A stretch of DNA of 5,688 nucleotides from Verrucomicrobiota bacterium (GCA_019242435.1 JAFAVN010000400.1:1-5688); one strand, 5' to 3'; positions 1 to 5,448 are shown, counted from the stretch's first letter. Numbers and translations are program-made. The notes: generated by a model from the sequence alone, not told the origin.

Positions 1-77
1 CGGCTATTCATTTGCGGTTTGAAAATTCGTGTTCATTCACCGTTCCCATTCGGTTGCATCCGTGGTTCCCTTTGGTG

Positions 78-995
78 GTGCGGATCATCGATTGTCATGT
101 TCACCTTTACCCGGAGGAGGTGTTTGCTGACCCGGCGAGATGGGGGACAGCACACCGAGAACCCTGGTGGACGGAATGTGTAGCGCCCGCGAGGCGGAGG
201 TCGATCCAGGGATGGGCAAGCGTCTCGGAGTTGTTGCGGGATATGGATCGGGCCGAGGTTGAGAAATGTGTTCTTCTGGGATGGTATTGGGAGAACCAGG
301 AGACGTGCGATCTGCAGAACAGTTGGTATCTCAAGTGGATGGCAGCGCATCCCGACCGGTTACTGGGGTTTGCTACCGTTCAACCGGCCGCTGGAGAAAA
401 GGCGATGCTGGCCTTACGAAACGCTCTGGATCAAGGGTGTTGCGGGATTGGTGAACTGTTTCCAGCCGCCCAAGGATTCGCTTTAAATGGCGCCGAGTTT
501 CGATCCGTGATCGAGCTGGCGATTGAATTCGGTGTTCCGATGAATTTTCATGTTACAGATCCTTTCGTGACCAGTGCGGCCGTGACGAAGCCCACACCGC
601 TACATGAGTTCATTCAGTTGGCCAAAAGCTTCCCGGAAGCGAAACTGATCCTGTCTCATTGGGGTGGAGGATTGCCGTTCTATGAGTTGAACCCTGGAGT
701 GCGCGCGGCGCTGCGAAAGGTGGTTTACGATTGCTCGGCTTCGCCCCTCCTCTATGAAAGACGCATTTTCCGGCAGGTAATCGACCTCGTGGGACCGGAG
801 AAAGTCCTCTATGGATCGGATTACCCACTTTTACTGTATCCGCGCGAATCGCAGACTCCTGAATTTAAAAGATTTTTGAATGAGATTATGGCGGCCGGAT
901 TGAGCGCGGAGGAGCGCGGGAAAGTTTTCGGAGAGAGTCTGCTGCGGTTGCTAGGGACTGCTGATGAGCGCAGACAGACCCGGACGAAGGCGTGA
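78..995 (+). CDS. Amidohydrolase-2 family TIM-barrel metal-dependent hydrolase
   Basis: Predicted cytoplasmic metal-dependent hydrolase or decarboxylase of the amidohydrolase-2 group (COG2159-like; relatives include ACMSD and 4-oxalomesaconate hydratase). The substrate cannot be told from sequence. Counting from the GTG at 78 (305 aa), the usual metal-site landmarks occur in order: His7-x-His9 in IIDCHVHL at the first strand, His158 in NFHVTDP, His194 in SHWGGG, and Asp248 in LYGSDYP; Glu126 (GIGELFP) may also face the site. All landmarks are present and the length is normal, so it should be active. The frame is open back to an ATG at 12, but that extension of 22 residues has no family character and the domain begins straight after GTG 78 (GTG 75 is an equal alternative). 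No Shine-Dalgarno is visible. It converges on the DUF5069 gene. Family assignment is confident; start and substrate are not. Confidence 0.88.
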   Translation: MRIIDCHVHLYPEEVFADPARWGTAHREPWWTECVAPARRRSIQGWASVSELLRDMDRAEVEKCVLLGWYWENQETCDLQNSWYLKWMAAHPDRLLGFATVQPAAGEKAMLALRNALDQGCCGIGELFPAAQGFALNGAEFRSVIELAIEFGVPMNFHVTDPFVTSAAVTKPTPLHEFIQLAKSFPEAKLILSHWGGGLPFYELNPGVRAALRKVVYDCSASPLLYERRIFRQVIDLVGPEKVLYGSDYPLLLYPRESQTPEFKRFLNEIMAAGLSAEERGKVFGESLLRLLGTADERRQTRTKA

Positions 996-1018
996 TTCAA
1001 CCAGCCGAAAATACCGGC

Positions 1019-1120
1019 GCCGTTGCAGGAGGTGTCGAAGTAGCGGACATCCGGAAAGATGACGTTTCAGCCGATCGAGCTGAACTGGCTACCGGCCAAC
1101 TGCAACGGCTAACCGCCAAC
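1019..1120. repeat. Inverted repeat and short tandem repeat between convergent genes
   Basis: In the 147-bp gap between the amidohydrolase and DUF5069 genes, GCCGTTGCAG (1019-1028) is repeated exactly inverted as CTGCAACGGC (1100-1109), 71 bp apart. The second arm lies in a 20-bp-period imperfect tandem duplication: GGCTACCGGCCAAC (1087-1100) and GGCTAACCGCCAAC (1107-1120). The repeats are seen directly. A role as a 3'-end structure for one of the converging transcripts is only a guess, since there is no U-tract and the loop is long. Confidence 0.4.
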
Positions 1121-1142
1121 TAACCTCGAATCGTAAACCGGT

Positions 1143-1583
1143 TCACGCCAGCACCTGGCGATGGAATTCTTGCCAATCGTCTAGTTCGTTCAGGTGGATA
1201 GCATCGAGGATTTTGCCTTCGTCTTTCATTCTACAGGTGGAAAGGATTCCTGTGCGAGTGTCGCCATCGTGATGATAATTGACGAGTGCGGCGTTCAGTT
1301 TCTTGATAGATTCAGCGTCGACTTTTGCGCCGGGCTGTTTACAGACCCAGGCCTCGAATTCGGGATAGGACGGATGATTCTGCTTAATGAAATCAGTTAC
1401 GGCGTCGCGGTTCAAACCAAGGCCGTCTAATACCATCTGATCGAACCCAGTGCCAATGGCGGGATACCCTTCGGCCAGAAGATCCTTTGAGGAGAGTGAA
1501 ACCTTTAACCATAACCGCGGCAGGTGATAGACACCTACCGGACCGGCTGTGCCGGAGCTGATGAGGGGAACGATTTTTTGCAT
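1143..1583 (-). CDS. DUF5069 family protein
   Basis: A 146-residue protein of the uncharacterised DUF5069 family; no biochemical role is known to me. Typical family stretches are visible: VPLISSGTAGPVGVYHLPRLW (residues 5-25), the EGYPAIGTGFDQMVLDGLGL block (38-57), and PSYPEFEAWV (71-80) followed by a helical C-terminal half. There is no signal peptide or membrane segment, so it is probably cytosolic. The frame stays open to an ATG at 1664, but the added 27 residues do not resemble the family, and family members start a few residues before the VPLISSGT motif, so the ATG at 1583 is preferred. No Shine-Dalgarno is seen. It lies 116 bp downstream of the lipoprotein gene on the same strand and could be transcribed with it or from its own promoter. 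Family call is confident; function unknown. Confidence 0.85.
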   Translation of the reverse strand: MQKIVPLISSGTAGPVGVYHLPRLWLKVSLSSKDLLAEGYPAIGTGFDQMVLDGLGLNRDAVTDFIKQNHPSYPEFEAWVCKQPGAKVDAESIKKLNAALVNYHHDGDTRTGILSTCRMKDEGKILDAIHLNELDDWQEFHRQVLA

Positions 1584-1602
1584 GCGGCAAATTCGCGCAT
1601 GC
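1580..1602. repeat. Dyad GCATGCG-N9-CGCATGC over the DUF5069 start codon
   Basis: A perfect 7-bp inverted repeat with a 9-bp spacer whose inner bases (AAATT) also partly pair. Read on the minus strand, its distal arm contains the preferred ATG (1581-1583). It could be an operator or an mRNA hairpin that hides the start codon. The symmetry is seen directly; function is inferred. Confidence 0.35.
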
Positions 1603-1682
1603 GATAAGAAGGGCAAGAGGAGGAACGAGCGAGCGAAGTGAGGCGGCACCAGTGCGAAGGCCATTGAGGGCGCCTAACCGTA

Positions 1683-1704
1683 GGTAAACTGTCAACCGTT
1701 TACC
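1683..1704. repeat. Dyad GGTAAAC-N8-GTTTACC at the lipoprotein gene stop
   Basis: A perfect 7-bp inverted repeat with an 8-nt loop that spans the stop codon (1700-1702) of the DUF4019-like gene and lies about 100 bp upstream of the DUF5069 start. On the minus strand its loop contains TTGACA, a consensus -35 hexamer, but no acceptable -10 follows at 16-18 bp. It has no U-tract and is AT-rich, so it is a poor intrinsic terminator. It could be an operator or an mRNA 3'-end hairpin. Confidence 0.35.
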
Positions 1705-2206
1705 CGTGCAGTCTTCCGGGAGGAGGTCCTGGAGACCTGGCGCGCGTGGGGTGCGGTGTTGGCGTCGGGGTCCCTGCTCCCACAGGTTTTCCGAAGGGAT
1801 GGAACTGATAATCGTACACCTGCCACCGGCCATCTAACATTTCTAATGAGACCGACTCTTGGGCAGAGGGTTGGTTAACGAAGGAGGTTTGGAACACGAA
1901 ATTGATAGTACGCCGGGGGGGTGAATGGAGATAGTCGTTGCGGCTAATCATTGCCCGTTGGATCGGTTGACCAAACTTTGCCCGATTATCGGTCATCTTT
2001 TTGATCCAGGTCGCACCCTGCGGACTGGACTTAAGCGGCCGGGCAAACCGGTCCAGAGCGTGCGCGAAATCGCCATCATCGCAGAGCGTCAAAAAGCCGG
2101 TCGCAACGGAGTAAGCGGCCATTTGTTGGGTGGTGGTGTGCGAACAACCGGCTATGAAGAACACGGTAGCCAGGATTAGGGAATGGACCGTTACACGGTT
2201 GATCAT
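1700..2206 (-). CDS. Probable lipoprotein, DUF4019-like
   Basis: A 168-residue exported protein. The N-terminus is a lipoprotein signal: Arg4, a hydrophobic stretch (about residues 9-19) and a lipobox IAG-C with Cys21 as the predicted lipidated residue, followed by Ser. The body (about 30-138) fits the DUF4019 pattern: a helical YSVATGFLTLCDDGDF start, a central WIKKMTDNRAKFG segment, then a beta-rich FVFQTSF...ESVSLEMLDGRWQVYDY end. The last 30 residues are Pro/Thr-rich (GTPTPTPHPT) and look disordered. The ATG overlaps the PhoU-domain gene stop as ATGA, with no separate Shine-Dalgarno, implying translation by re-initiation and a shared transcript. Function is unknown; the localisation suggests a periplasm-facing lipoprotein. 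The lipoprotein call is strong; the DUF4019 assignment rests on remembered family pattern. Confidence 0.8.
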   Translation of the reverse strand: MINRVTVHSLILATVFFIAGCSHTTTQQMAAYSVATGFLTLCDDGDFAHALDRFARPLKSSPQGATWIKKMTDNRAKFGQPIQRAMISRNDYLHSPPRRTINFVFQTSFVNQPSAQESVSLEMLDGRWQVYDYQFHPFGKPVGAGTPTPTPHPTRARSPGPPPGRLHG

Positions 2207-2907
2207 TCTTCGGTTTCGGCCAACGGATTTTTCGGATGCCGAATATCGCGCGCCTCGGCGATATAAACAGCTTCACTAGCGATGTTGCCGCACAATTCAG
2301 TTATCTCGGCCAAGGCCTGAGCAACTGCCATTAGATTGACATACGCTCGCGATCCCATGGGGCGTTCCTCCAGGTGCTCAGTAAATTGATCAACGAACGC
2401 CTCGCCAGCTTCAGTAAGAACCTGGCTCTGCCCAAGCACATGCCCGGCCAAGAGACTGTCGACCAGGTGGAATGCTGAAAGGGCTTCGCTGAAGACGCGT
2501 GACACCGCATCGAAATGGGCTAGCAAGGATTCGTGTTCTTCAGCCGGAATAAATTCATCGCATAGCTTTCTAGCGCGCCGGGCGATGACCACCGTTTGGT
2601 TCGATGTCCTTTCGAGAATACTGCCTATCTTAATCGTGGCGAGCACCGTCCGCAGATCGGTGATCATCGGTTGGAACCGCATCAGGATATCCGTCCCGAG
2701 GCGATCAACTTCTTTCTCCAGCAGATCGACTTCGTCATCGTCCGCGATTACTGCCGCACAAAAATCGTCGTCTCGTTCGGCAAATCCGGCACGGGCATTG
2801 GCCAGATTCCGGCTCACCAGGTTCGCCATTAGCGTCACGTCTTCTTTCAAGTTCTCCAACGCTTGGTCAAATCCGGGAAGGTAGTGTTTGAAGCCGGTTC
2901 CTGACAT
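2203..2907 (-). CDS. PhoU-domain protein with altered metal-site motifs
   Basis: A 234-residue all-helical protein with two PhoU repeats. In Pho systems PhoU relays phosphate status between the PstSCAB transporter and the PhoR kinase; related proteins regulate Na/phosphate symporters. Repeat 1 contains ADDDEVDLLEKEVDRL (55-70), then ITDLRTVLATIKIGSILER (82-100). Repeat 2 contains EAFVDQF (169-175), then GNIASEAVYIAEARDIRH (207-224), close to the usual NIAE..IY....DIRH ending. Of the four ExxxD-type metal motifs, D57xxxD61 and E169xxxD173 are intact, but ERIGD-like positions read ERTSN (99-103) and AEITE (200-204). The frame is open to an ATG at 3093, but that 62-residue extension starts inside a hairpin and has no PhoU character, so ATG 2907 is chosen; it gives the family's normal length. 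No pst genes are in view. The stop overlaps the lipoprotein start. Confidence 0.88.
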   Translation of the reverse strand: MSGTGFKHYLPGFDQALENLKEDVTLMANLVSRNLANARAGFAERDDDFCAAVIADDDEVDLLEKEVDRLGTDILMRFQPMITDLRTVLATIKIGSILERTSNQTVVIARRARKLCDEFIPAEEHESLLAHFDAVSRVFSEALSAFHLVDSLLAGHVLGQSQVLTEAGEAFVDQFTEHLEERPMGSRAYVNLMAVAQALAEITELCGNIASEAVYIAEARDIRHPKNPLAETEE

Positions 2908-2914
2908 GCAGTCA

Positions 2915-2942
2915 AGGGTACTAACACTGGCAACAGAGTCAA
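2915..2942 (-). promoter_or_regulatory. Candidate sigma70-type promoter for the PhoU-domain gene
   Basis: On the minus strand TTGACT (2942-2937, five of six -35 consensus bases) is followed after 16 bp by TACCCT (2920-2915, three of six -10 bases). The -10 box ends 7 nt before the ATG at 2907, so transcription would begin at or next to the start codon, giving a leaderless or nearly leaderless mRNA. This fits the lack of a Shine-Dalgarno. The weak -10 keeps confidence low. Confidence 0.35.
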
Positions 2943-3050
2943 CGCGCGTGAACGCAACAGGAGCCCGCAGCGCGCCTAGCGGGACCGCCGTTAGCGCAAT
3001 CTGAGAACCGGCGGCAAGAGCAGCACGCCAGAGGCAATGGTACAGATCAT

Positions 3051-3088
3051 GGGGGTGAAAATCTGGGTGCGCCGAGGTTTTCGCCCCC
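3051..3088 (-). terminator. Terminator-like hairpin after the HxlR-type gene
   Basis: GGGGGTGAAAA (3051-3061) pairs with TTTTCGCCCCC (3078-3088): 11 positions with a single T/G wobble, and one more A/T pair outside (3050/3089), around a 16-nt loop. It begins 15 nt beyond the HxlR-gene stop and lies before the PhoU-domain promoter region, where a 3'-end structure is expected. There is no clear U-tract on either side, so it may be a factor-assisted terminator or an RNA-stabilising stem. Its position also argues that the upstream extension of the PhoU frame is not translated. Confidence 0.45.
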
Positions 3089-3103
3089 ACCATGGACGGC
3101 CAG

Positions 3104-3520
3104 TCATCGTCGCCGCTTTGAAAGCGTTCCCGTTGCGGTCACGTCCGTTGGCGGCATTCTGTCCCGTTTCGGCGCAATGGTTGCATTGTAATATTTAGCA
3201 TTCCGTTGACCCCAGATTCCCATCTCTTTTAAAACGGACTGCAGGCTCTGTCCGCGTGGAGTGAGGGAGTATTCCACCTTCGGTGGCACTTGTTGATATA
3301 CTTTTCGGCGCACAAGGCCGTCCCTTTCCAACTCACGGAGTTGTTGGGTCAGCATCTTTTTACTGGCGCTGCTGACTGCTCGGCGCAACTCCCCGAACCT
3401 GAGCACGTCGTTCTCCTGCAGATAATAAAGCAGAAGCGGTTTATACTTACCGCCGATAACGGCCAGCGTGATCTCCACCGGGCAGAAGAGAACTAATTGA
3501 CCTGGAACTTGGGTTTCCAA
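3104..3520 (-). CDS. HxlR-family winged-helix transcriptional regulator
   Basis: A 138-residue DNA-binding regulator of the HxlR (MarR-like winged-helix) family. The family entry motif CPVEITLAVIGGKYKPLLLYYL (13-34) is followed by RFGELRRAVSSASKKMLTQQLRELERDGLV (41-70, helix-turn-helix with recognition helix about 53-65), a wing VYQQVPPKVEYSLTPRG (74-90) and a dimerisation helix to about 112. The tail (117-138) is basic and variable. Cys13 is the only cysteine and sits where YodB- and HypR-type members carry their redox-sensing cysteine. It is divergent from an NQO1-like reductase, the usual arrangement for regulator and target. No ATG exists in frame upstream of the domain: the frame is closed by TAA at 3533-3535, and TTG at 3520 is the only start giving the usual short N-terminus; no Shine-Dalgarno is seen. 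Family certain; the sensed signal is inferred. Confidence 0.92.
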   Translation of the reverse strand: METQVPGQLVLFCPVEITLAVIGGKYKPLLLYYLQENDVLRFGELRRAVSSASKKMLTQQLRELERDGLVRRKVYQQVPPKVEYSLTPRGQSLQSVLKEMGIWGQRNAKYYNATIAPKRDRMPPTDVTATGTLSKRRR

Positions 3521-3524
3521 TTCG

Positions 3525-3549
3525 GTATTAGGTTACAAAAAGGTGCCTA
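3525..3549. promoter_or_regulatory. Candidate HxlR operator in the divergent gap
   Basis: The 66-bp gap between the regulator and reductase contains two overlapping imperfect dyads: GTA-TTAGGT-TAC (3525-3536, outer GTA/TAC symmetric) and TAGG (3529-3532) with CCTA (3546-3549). Both overlap the candidate -10 box of the regulator, where a repressor of both genes would be expected. Divergent autoregulation is common in this family; the exact site here is a guess from weak symmetry. Confidence 0.3.
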
Positions 3550-3557
3550 GTTGTCAA
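3530..3557 (-). promoter_or_regulatory. Candidate promoter for the HxlR-type regulator
   Basis: On the minus strand a consensus -35 TTGACA (3557-3552) is followed after 16 bp by TAACCT (3535-3530, three of six -10 bases). The -10 box ends 9 nt before the TTG start at 3520, the same close geometry as at the PhoU-domain gene, so the transcript would have almost no leader. The boxes lie within the gap that should also hold the promoter for the divergent reductase, for which I found no convincing boxes. Confidence 0.4.
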
Positions 3558-3586
3558 AATGGATCCATGATGCCACCGTCGGCGTC

Positions 3587-4255
3587 ATGAACATTTTCTT
3601 AGTGCTTGCTCATCCGGAGCCTCAAAGCTTTAACGGCGCACTATTCCGAGAGACGCAGCGTTTGTTGCTTAAGGCAGGACATGTAGTAAAAACTTCCGAC
3701 CTTTACGCCATGAACTTCAACCCGGCGTCCGGGCGCCGGAATTTTCTTACCGTAAAAGATCCGCATTATTTCAAGCCGCAAGCTGAGGAAATGTTTGCGA
3801 GTGAGACGGGCGGGTTTGCCCAGGATATCGAGCAGGAACTCCAGAAACTGGAATGGTGCCACCTGATGATCTGGCAGTTCCCTCTCTGGTGGTTCGGTTT
3901 ACCAGCTATCCTGAAAGGGTGGGCGGACAGAGTATTAGCTATGGGTCGAGCTTACGGTCATGGTAGAATGTACGATCGGGGAGTTTTCCGCGGGAAACGT
4001 GCGCTGTTATCTCTTACTACTGGCGGTCCCAGAGAAGCTTATGAAAAGGGCGGAATTCATGGCGATATCCACAGTGTTCTGCGGCCCATTCAACGGGGAA
4101 TTCTCGAATTCATCGGCTTCTCCGTTCTGGTCCCGCATATCGTGTATGGAGTTAACAGATTGACCGACGACGATAGAAAGCAGGCTTTTATTTACTATAC
4201 CCGCCGTCTTGAGTCCATCATCGACGAGGAACCGTCTCTAGTGGGAAATTATTAA
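3587..4255 (+). CDS. NQO1-like flavodoxin-fold NAD(P)H:quinone oxidoreductase
   Basis: A 222-residue cytosolic flavoenzyme of the flavodoxin-like NAD(P)H dehydrogenase (NQO1/MdaB) family, expected to reduce quinones by two electrons and so avoid semiquinones. Motifs in order: LVLAHPEPQSFNGAL (5-19, flavin phosphate loop after the first strand), IWQFPLWWFGLPAILKGWAD (95-114, very close to NQO1), TTGGP (144-148, isoalloxazine contact), and GIHGDI (156-161). Tyr152 and His158 are spaced like the NQO1 catalytic Tyr155/His161 pair, and the C-terminal domain (to 222) also resembles NQO1/NQO2, making it a long rather than a minimal family member. ATG 3587 is chosen because the domain begins there; a TTG at 3551 would add 12 residues and overlap the regulator's -35. 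No Shine-Dalgarno is visible. Likely repressed by the divergent HxlR protein. Confidence 0.93.
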   Translation: MNIFLVLAHPEPQSFNGALFRETQRLLLKAGHVVKTSDLYAMNFNPASGRRNFLTVKDPHYFKPQAEEMFASETGGFAQDIEQELQKLEWCHLMIWQFPLWWFGLPAILKGWADRVLAMGRAYGHGRMYDRGVFRGKRALLSLTTGGPREAYEKGGIHGDIHSVLRPIQRGILEFIGFSVLVPHIVYGVNRLTDDDRKQAFIYYTRRLESIIDEEPSLVGNY

Positions 4256-4269
4256 TGAGGGAAACGAGC

Positions 4270-4307
4270 GGCGTTCAGCGGCGAAGCCGCGGCTTATAAT
4301 GGCCCAG
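4270..4307. repeat. Short palindromic repeat, copy 1
   Basis: About 38 bp: GGCGTTCA, then GCGGCGAAGCCGC (4278-4290, 5-bp GC stem with GAA loop), then a TTATAAT-containing tail ending CCCAG. Overlapping it is a perfect 12-bp palindrome AAGCCGCGGCTT (4284-4295). It starts 14 bp after the reductase stop, so the stem might also act at the mRNA 3' end, although no U-tract follows. Copy 2 lies 72 bp further on. Confidence 0.6.
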
Positions 4308-4337
4308 GACGCCCCCTAGGATTGACGTTTCGCGTTG

Positions 4338-4380
4338 GGCGTTCGGCCGGCGGCGAAGCCGCGACCTATCATAGCCTCAG
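4338..4380. repeat. Short palindromic repeat, copy 2
   Basis: Same order of parts as copy 1: GGCGTTCGGCCG, the identical 13-mer GCGGCGAAGCCGC (4350-4362), then CCTATCATAG and a CTCAG end. It differs by a 4-5 bp insertion before the 13-mer and several substitutions in the tail. Two diverged copies in tandem suggest a genome-wide REP-like family; this cannot be tested from one window. Confidence 0.6.
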
Positions 4381-4583
4381 AATTCTCGTCTCATTCGGGT
4401 TAATTTTGTGCTGGTATACCCTCCCGACCTCCGGATATACGAAGAGATGTTCTGGGGCGTTCAACCGTTGAAATTGATGTACCGGCTTTGAATTTAGCGA
4501 TGTCCCCCGAGGACAGAGCTGATGCCAAGGACGCATAGGGGTTTCGTCCAGGGTTGGGCGAGAATACCAGTCGGGGTCGCACC

Positions 4584-4589
4584 AGGAAG
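4584..4589 (+). promoter_or_regulatory. Ribosome binding site for the Ank-YkuD gene
   Basis: AGGAAG ends 2 nt before the ATG at 4592 (its AGGA core ends 4 nt before). It is the only recognisable Shine-Dalgarno among the starts visible in this window. The spacing is short, but a TGA at 4520 and no other start codon between leave ATG 4592 as the only choice for the full signal sequence. Confidence 0.5.
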
Positions 4590-4591
4590 TT

Positions 4592-5356
4592 ATGACAGCG
4601 TGCTTACTGGTATTGTATCTTGTTCTTAGCTCGAGTTGTGAGCAAGCAGCGGCCGTTGCAGCCCAGTTCCGGCAGCATCAACTCGAGGAAGCCGTCCTGG
4701 CTAATGACGCTGCCGCAGGCGCGAAGGCGTTGGAACTCGGTGCTGATCCTGACGGCATCTTTACGTTGACTCCGGCGCGGCTCGTGGAATTGAGCGTGCG
4801 CTCACGTCGCTTGCCACATTACTTCGCGGGGGAGACCAGAGCCAGGCCGTTGATCCTCGCTGCCAGCCTCGGTGAAAACGCCGTTTGCGCCGCCTTGCTC
4901 GAGCACGGCGCTAACCGGTACCTAAGCTCTCAATGGGGCTGGGTCGCGGCTCAGTACGCCGCCAGGTTGGATCACCCCGAGTTGGCCCAACGACTCATGG
5001 AATCCGATCCGCTATGCGCCCATTTCAACATTGTAGTCGAACTCGACAGGCAAGAAGTCGTCCTATACAAAGATGGCATACCGGTTGTGAGCGGTAGTAT
5101 CTCCACCGGTAAACCGGGGTACGACACCCCTCCCGGTCATTACCTCGTGACCGACAAGATCCGGCTCCAACGATCCACCATTTACAAGGTGAAAATGCCC
5201 TATTTCCTTCGATTATCCTTCAGTGAATATGGTATCCATCTAGGGGTCAATCCTGGCCGCCCTGCCAGTCACGGCTGTATCCGGATCGGCAAGGCATCCG
5301 TAGCCAGAAGCGTGTTTGAAAGAACCCCGATCGGTACGCTGGTGACGATCGAGTGA
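4592..5356 (+). CDS. Ankyrin-repeat / L,D-transpeptidase (YkuD) fusion, exported
   Basis: A 254-residue envelope protein. Residues 1-16 form a hydrophobic export signal (ACLLVLYLVLSSSC) lacking the usual basic n-region; Cys16 could be lipidated, but SSS at -3 to -1 is a poor lipobox. Residues 31-140 carry about three ankyrin-like repeats: LEEAVLANDAAAGAKALELGADPDG (31-55), then after an insertion of some 30 residues RPLILAASLGENAVCAALLEHGA (85-107) and a degenerate one (118-138). Residues 145-254 are a YkuD domain with the catalytic signature His216 ... Ser226-His227-Gly228-Cys229-Ile-Arg. YkuD enzymes use the Cys to make 3-3 peptidoglycan cross-links or attach proteins to the wall. All catalytic residues are present. 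The ankyrin part may bind a partner or position the enzyme; this is inference. It has a Shine-Dalgarno and ends at the edge of a foldback element. Confidence 0.9.
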   Translation: MTACLLVLYLVLSSSCEQAAAVAAQFRQHQLEEAVLANDAAAGAKALELGADPDGIFTLTPARLVELSVRSRRLPHYFAGETRARPLILAASLGENAVCAALLEHGANRYLSSQWGWVAAQYAARLDHPELAQRLMESDPLCAHFNIVVELDRQEVVLYKDGIPVVSGSISTGKPGYDTPPGHYLVTDKIRLQRSTIYKVKMPYFLRLSFSEYGIHLGVNPGRPASHGCIRIGKASVARSVFERTPIGTLVTIE

Positions 5357-5403
5357 GAGTCTCCGCGGGACGAGATGAAGGTGCGGAGGAATCCGCGTTT
5401 CGC

Positions 5404-5437
5404 GATTCGTTTGGGAAAATTCCCCAAAACGCGAATC
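5404..5437. repeat. Internal hairpin 1 of the foldback element
   Basis: GATTCG (5404-5409) pairs with CGAATC (5432-5437), and TTTGGGAA (5410-5417) with the TTCCC/AAA side of 5420-5429, leaving small bulges on the right arm. Just before it is CGCG-TTT-CGCG (5394-5404). It forms the tip of the larger inverted repeat. Confidence 0.55.
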
Positions 5438-5448
5438 ACAATCTGATT

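Larger units (their letters stand above)
4256..4591. other. Non-coding intergenic stretch
   Basis: 336 bp between the reductase and the Ank-YkuD gene without a convincing gene. The first 125 bp hold two copies of a GC-palindrome repeat (listed separately). An extended -10-like TG-G-TATACC lies at 4412-4420 on the plus strand, but no good -35 is found 16-18 bp upstream; if used, the leader to the next gene would be about 165 nt. A 60-codon frame on the minus strand (4400-4582) has no recognisable domain and is probably chance. Confidence 0.6.

Noticed and set aside
1584..1664. N-terminal extension of the DUF5069 frame that looks like a signal sequence (ARSFLLLPFLSHA)
   Set aside because: DUF5069 proteins start just before VPLISSGT; the extension comes from a low-complexity GAGCGAGCGAAG-type stretch read in reverse.
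1690..1695. TTGACA as a -35 box for the DUF5069 gene
   Set aside because: No -10-like hexamer is found 15-19 bp downstream on the minus strand.
2585..2884. A 99-codon plus-strand frame, Ser/Arg-rich, opposite the PhoU-domain gene
   Set aside because: It is the antisense shadow of a clear PhoU coding frame; the serine runs arise from reversed acidic codons.
2908..3093. N-terminal extension of the PhoU-domain frame to ATG 3093 (62 extra residues)
   Set aside because: The added residues have no PhoU character, the start lies beside a strong hairpin, and ATG 2907 gives the usual family length with promoter-like boxes just upstream.
4295..4300. Perfect TATAAT within repeat copy 1 as a promoter
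   Set aside because: No -35 element at the right distance, no gene nearby downstream, and copy 2 does not keep the hexamer.
4400..4582. A 60-codon minus-strand frame in the intergenic stretch
   Set aside because: No recognisable domain, no Shine-Dalgarno, and composition consistent with a chance frame or repeat-derived sequence.
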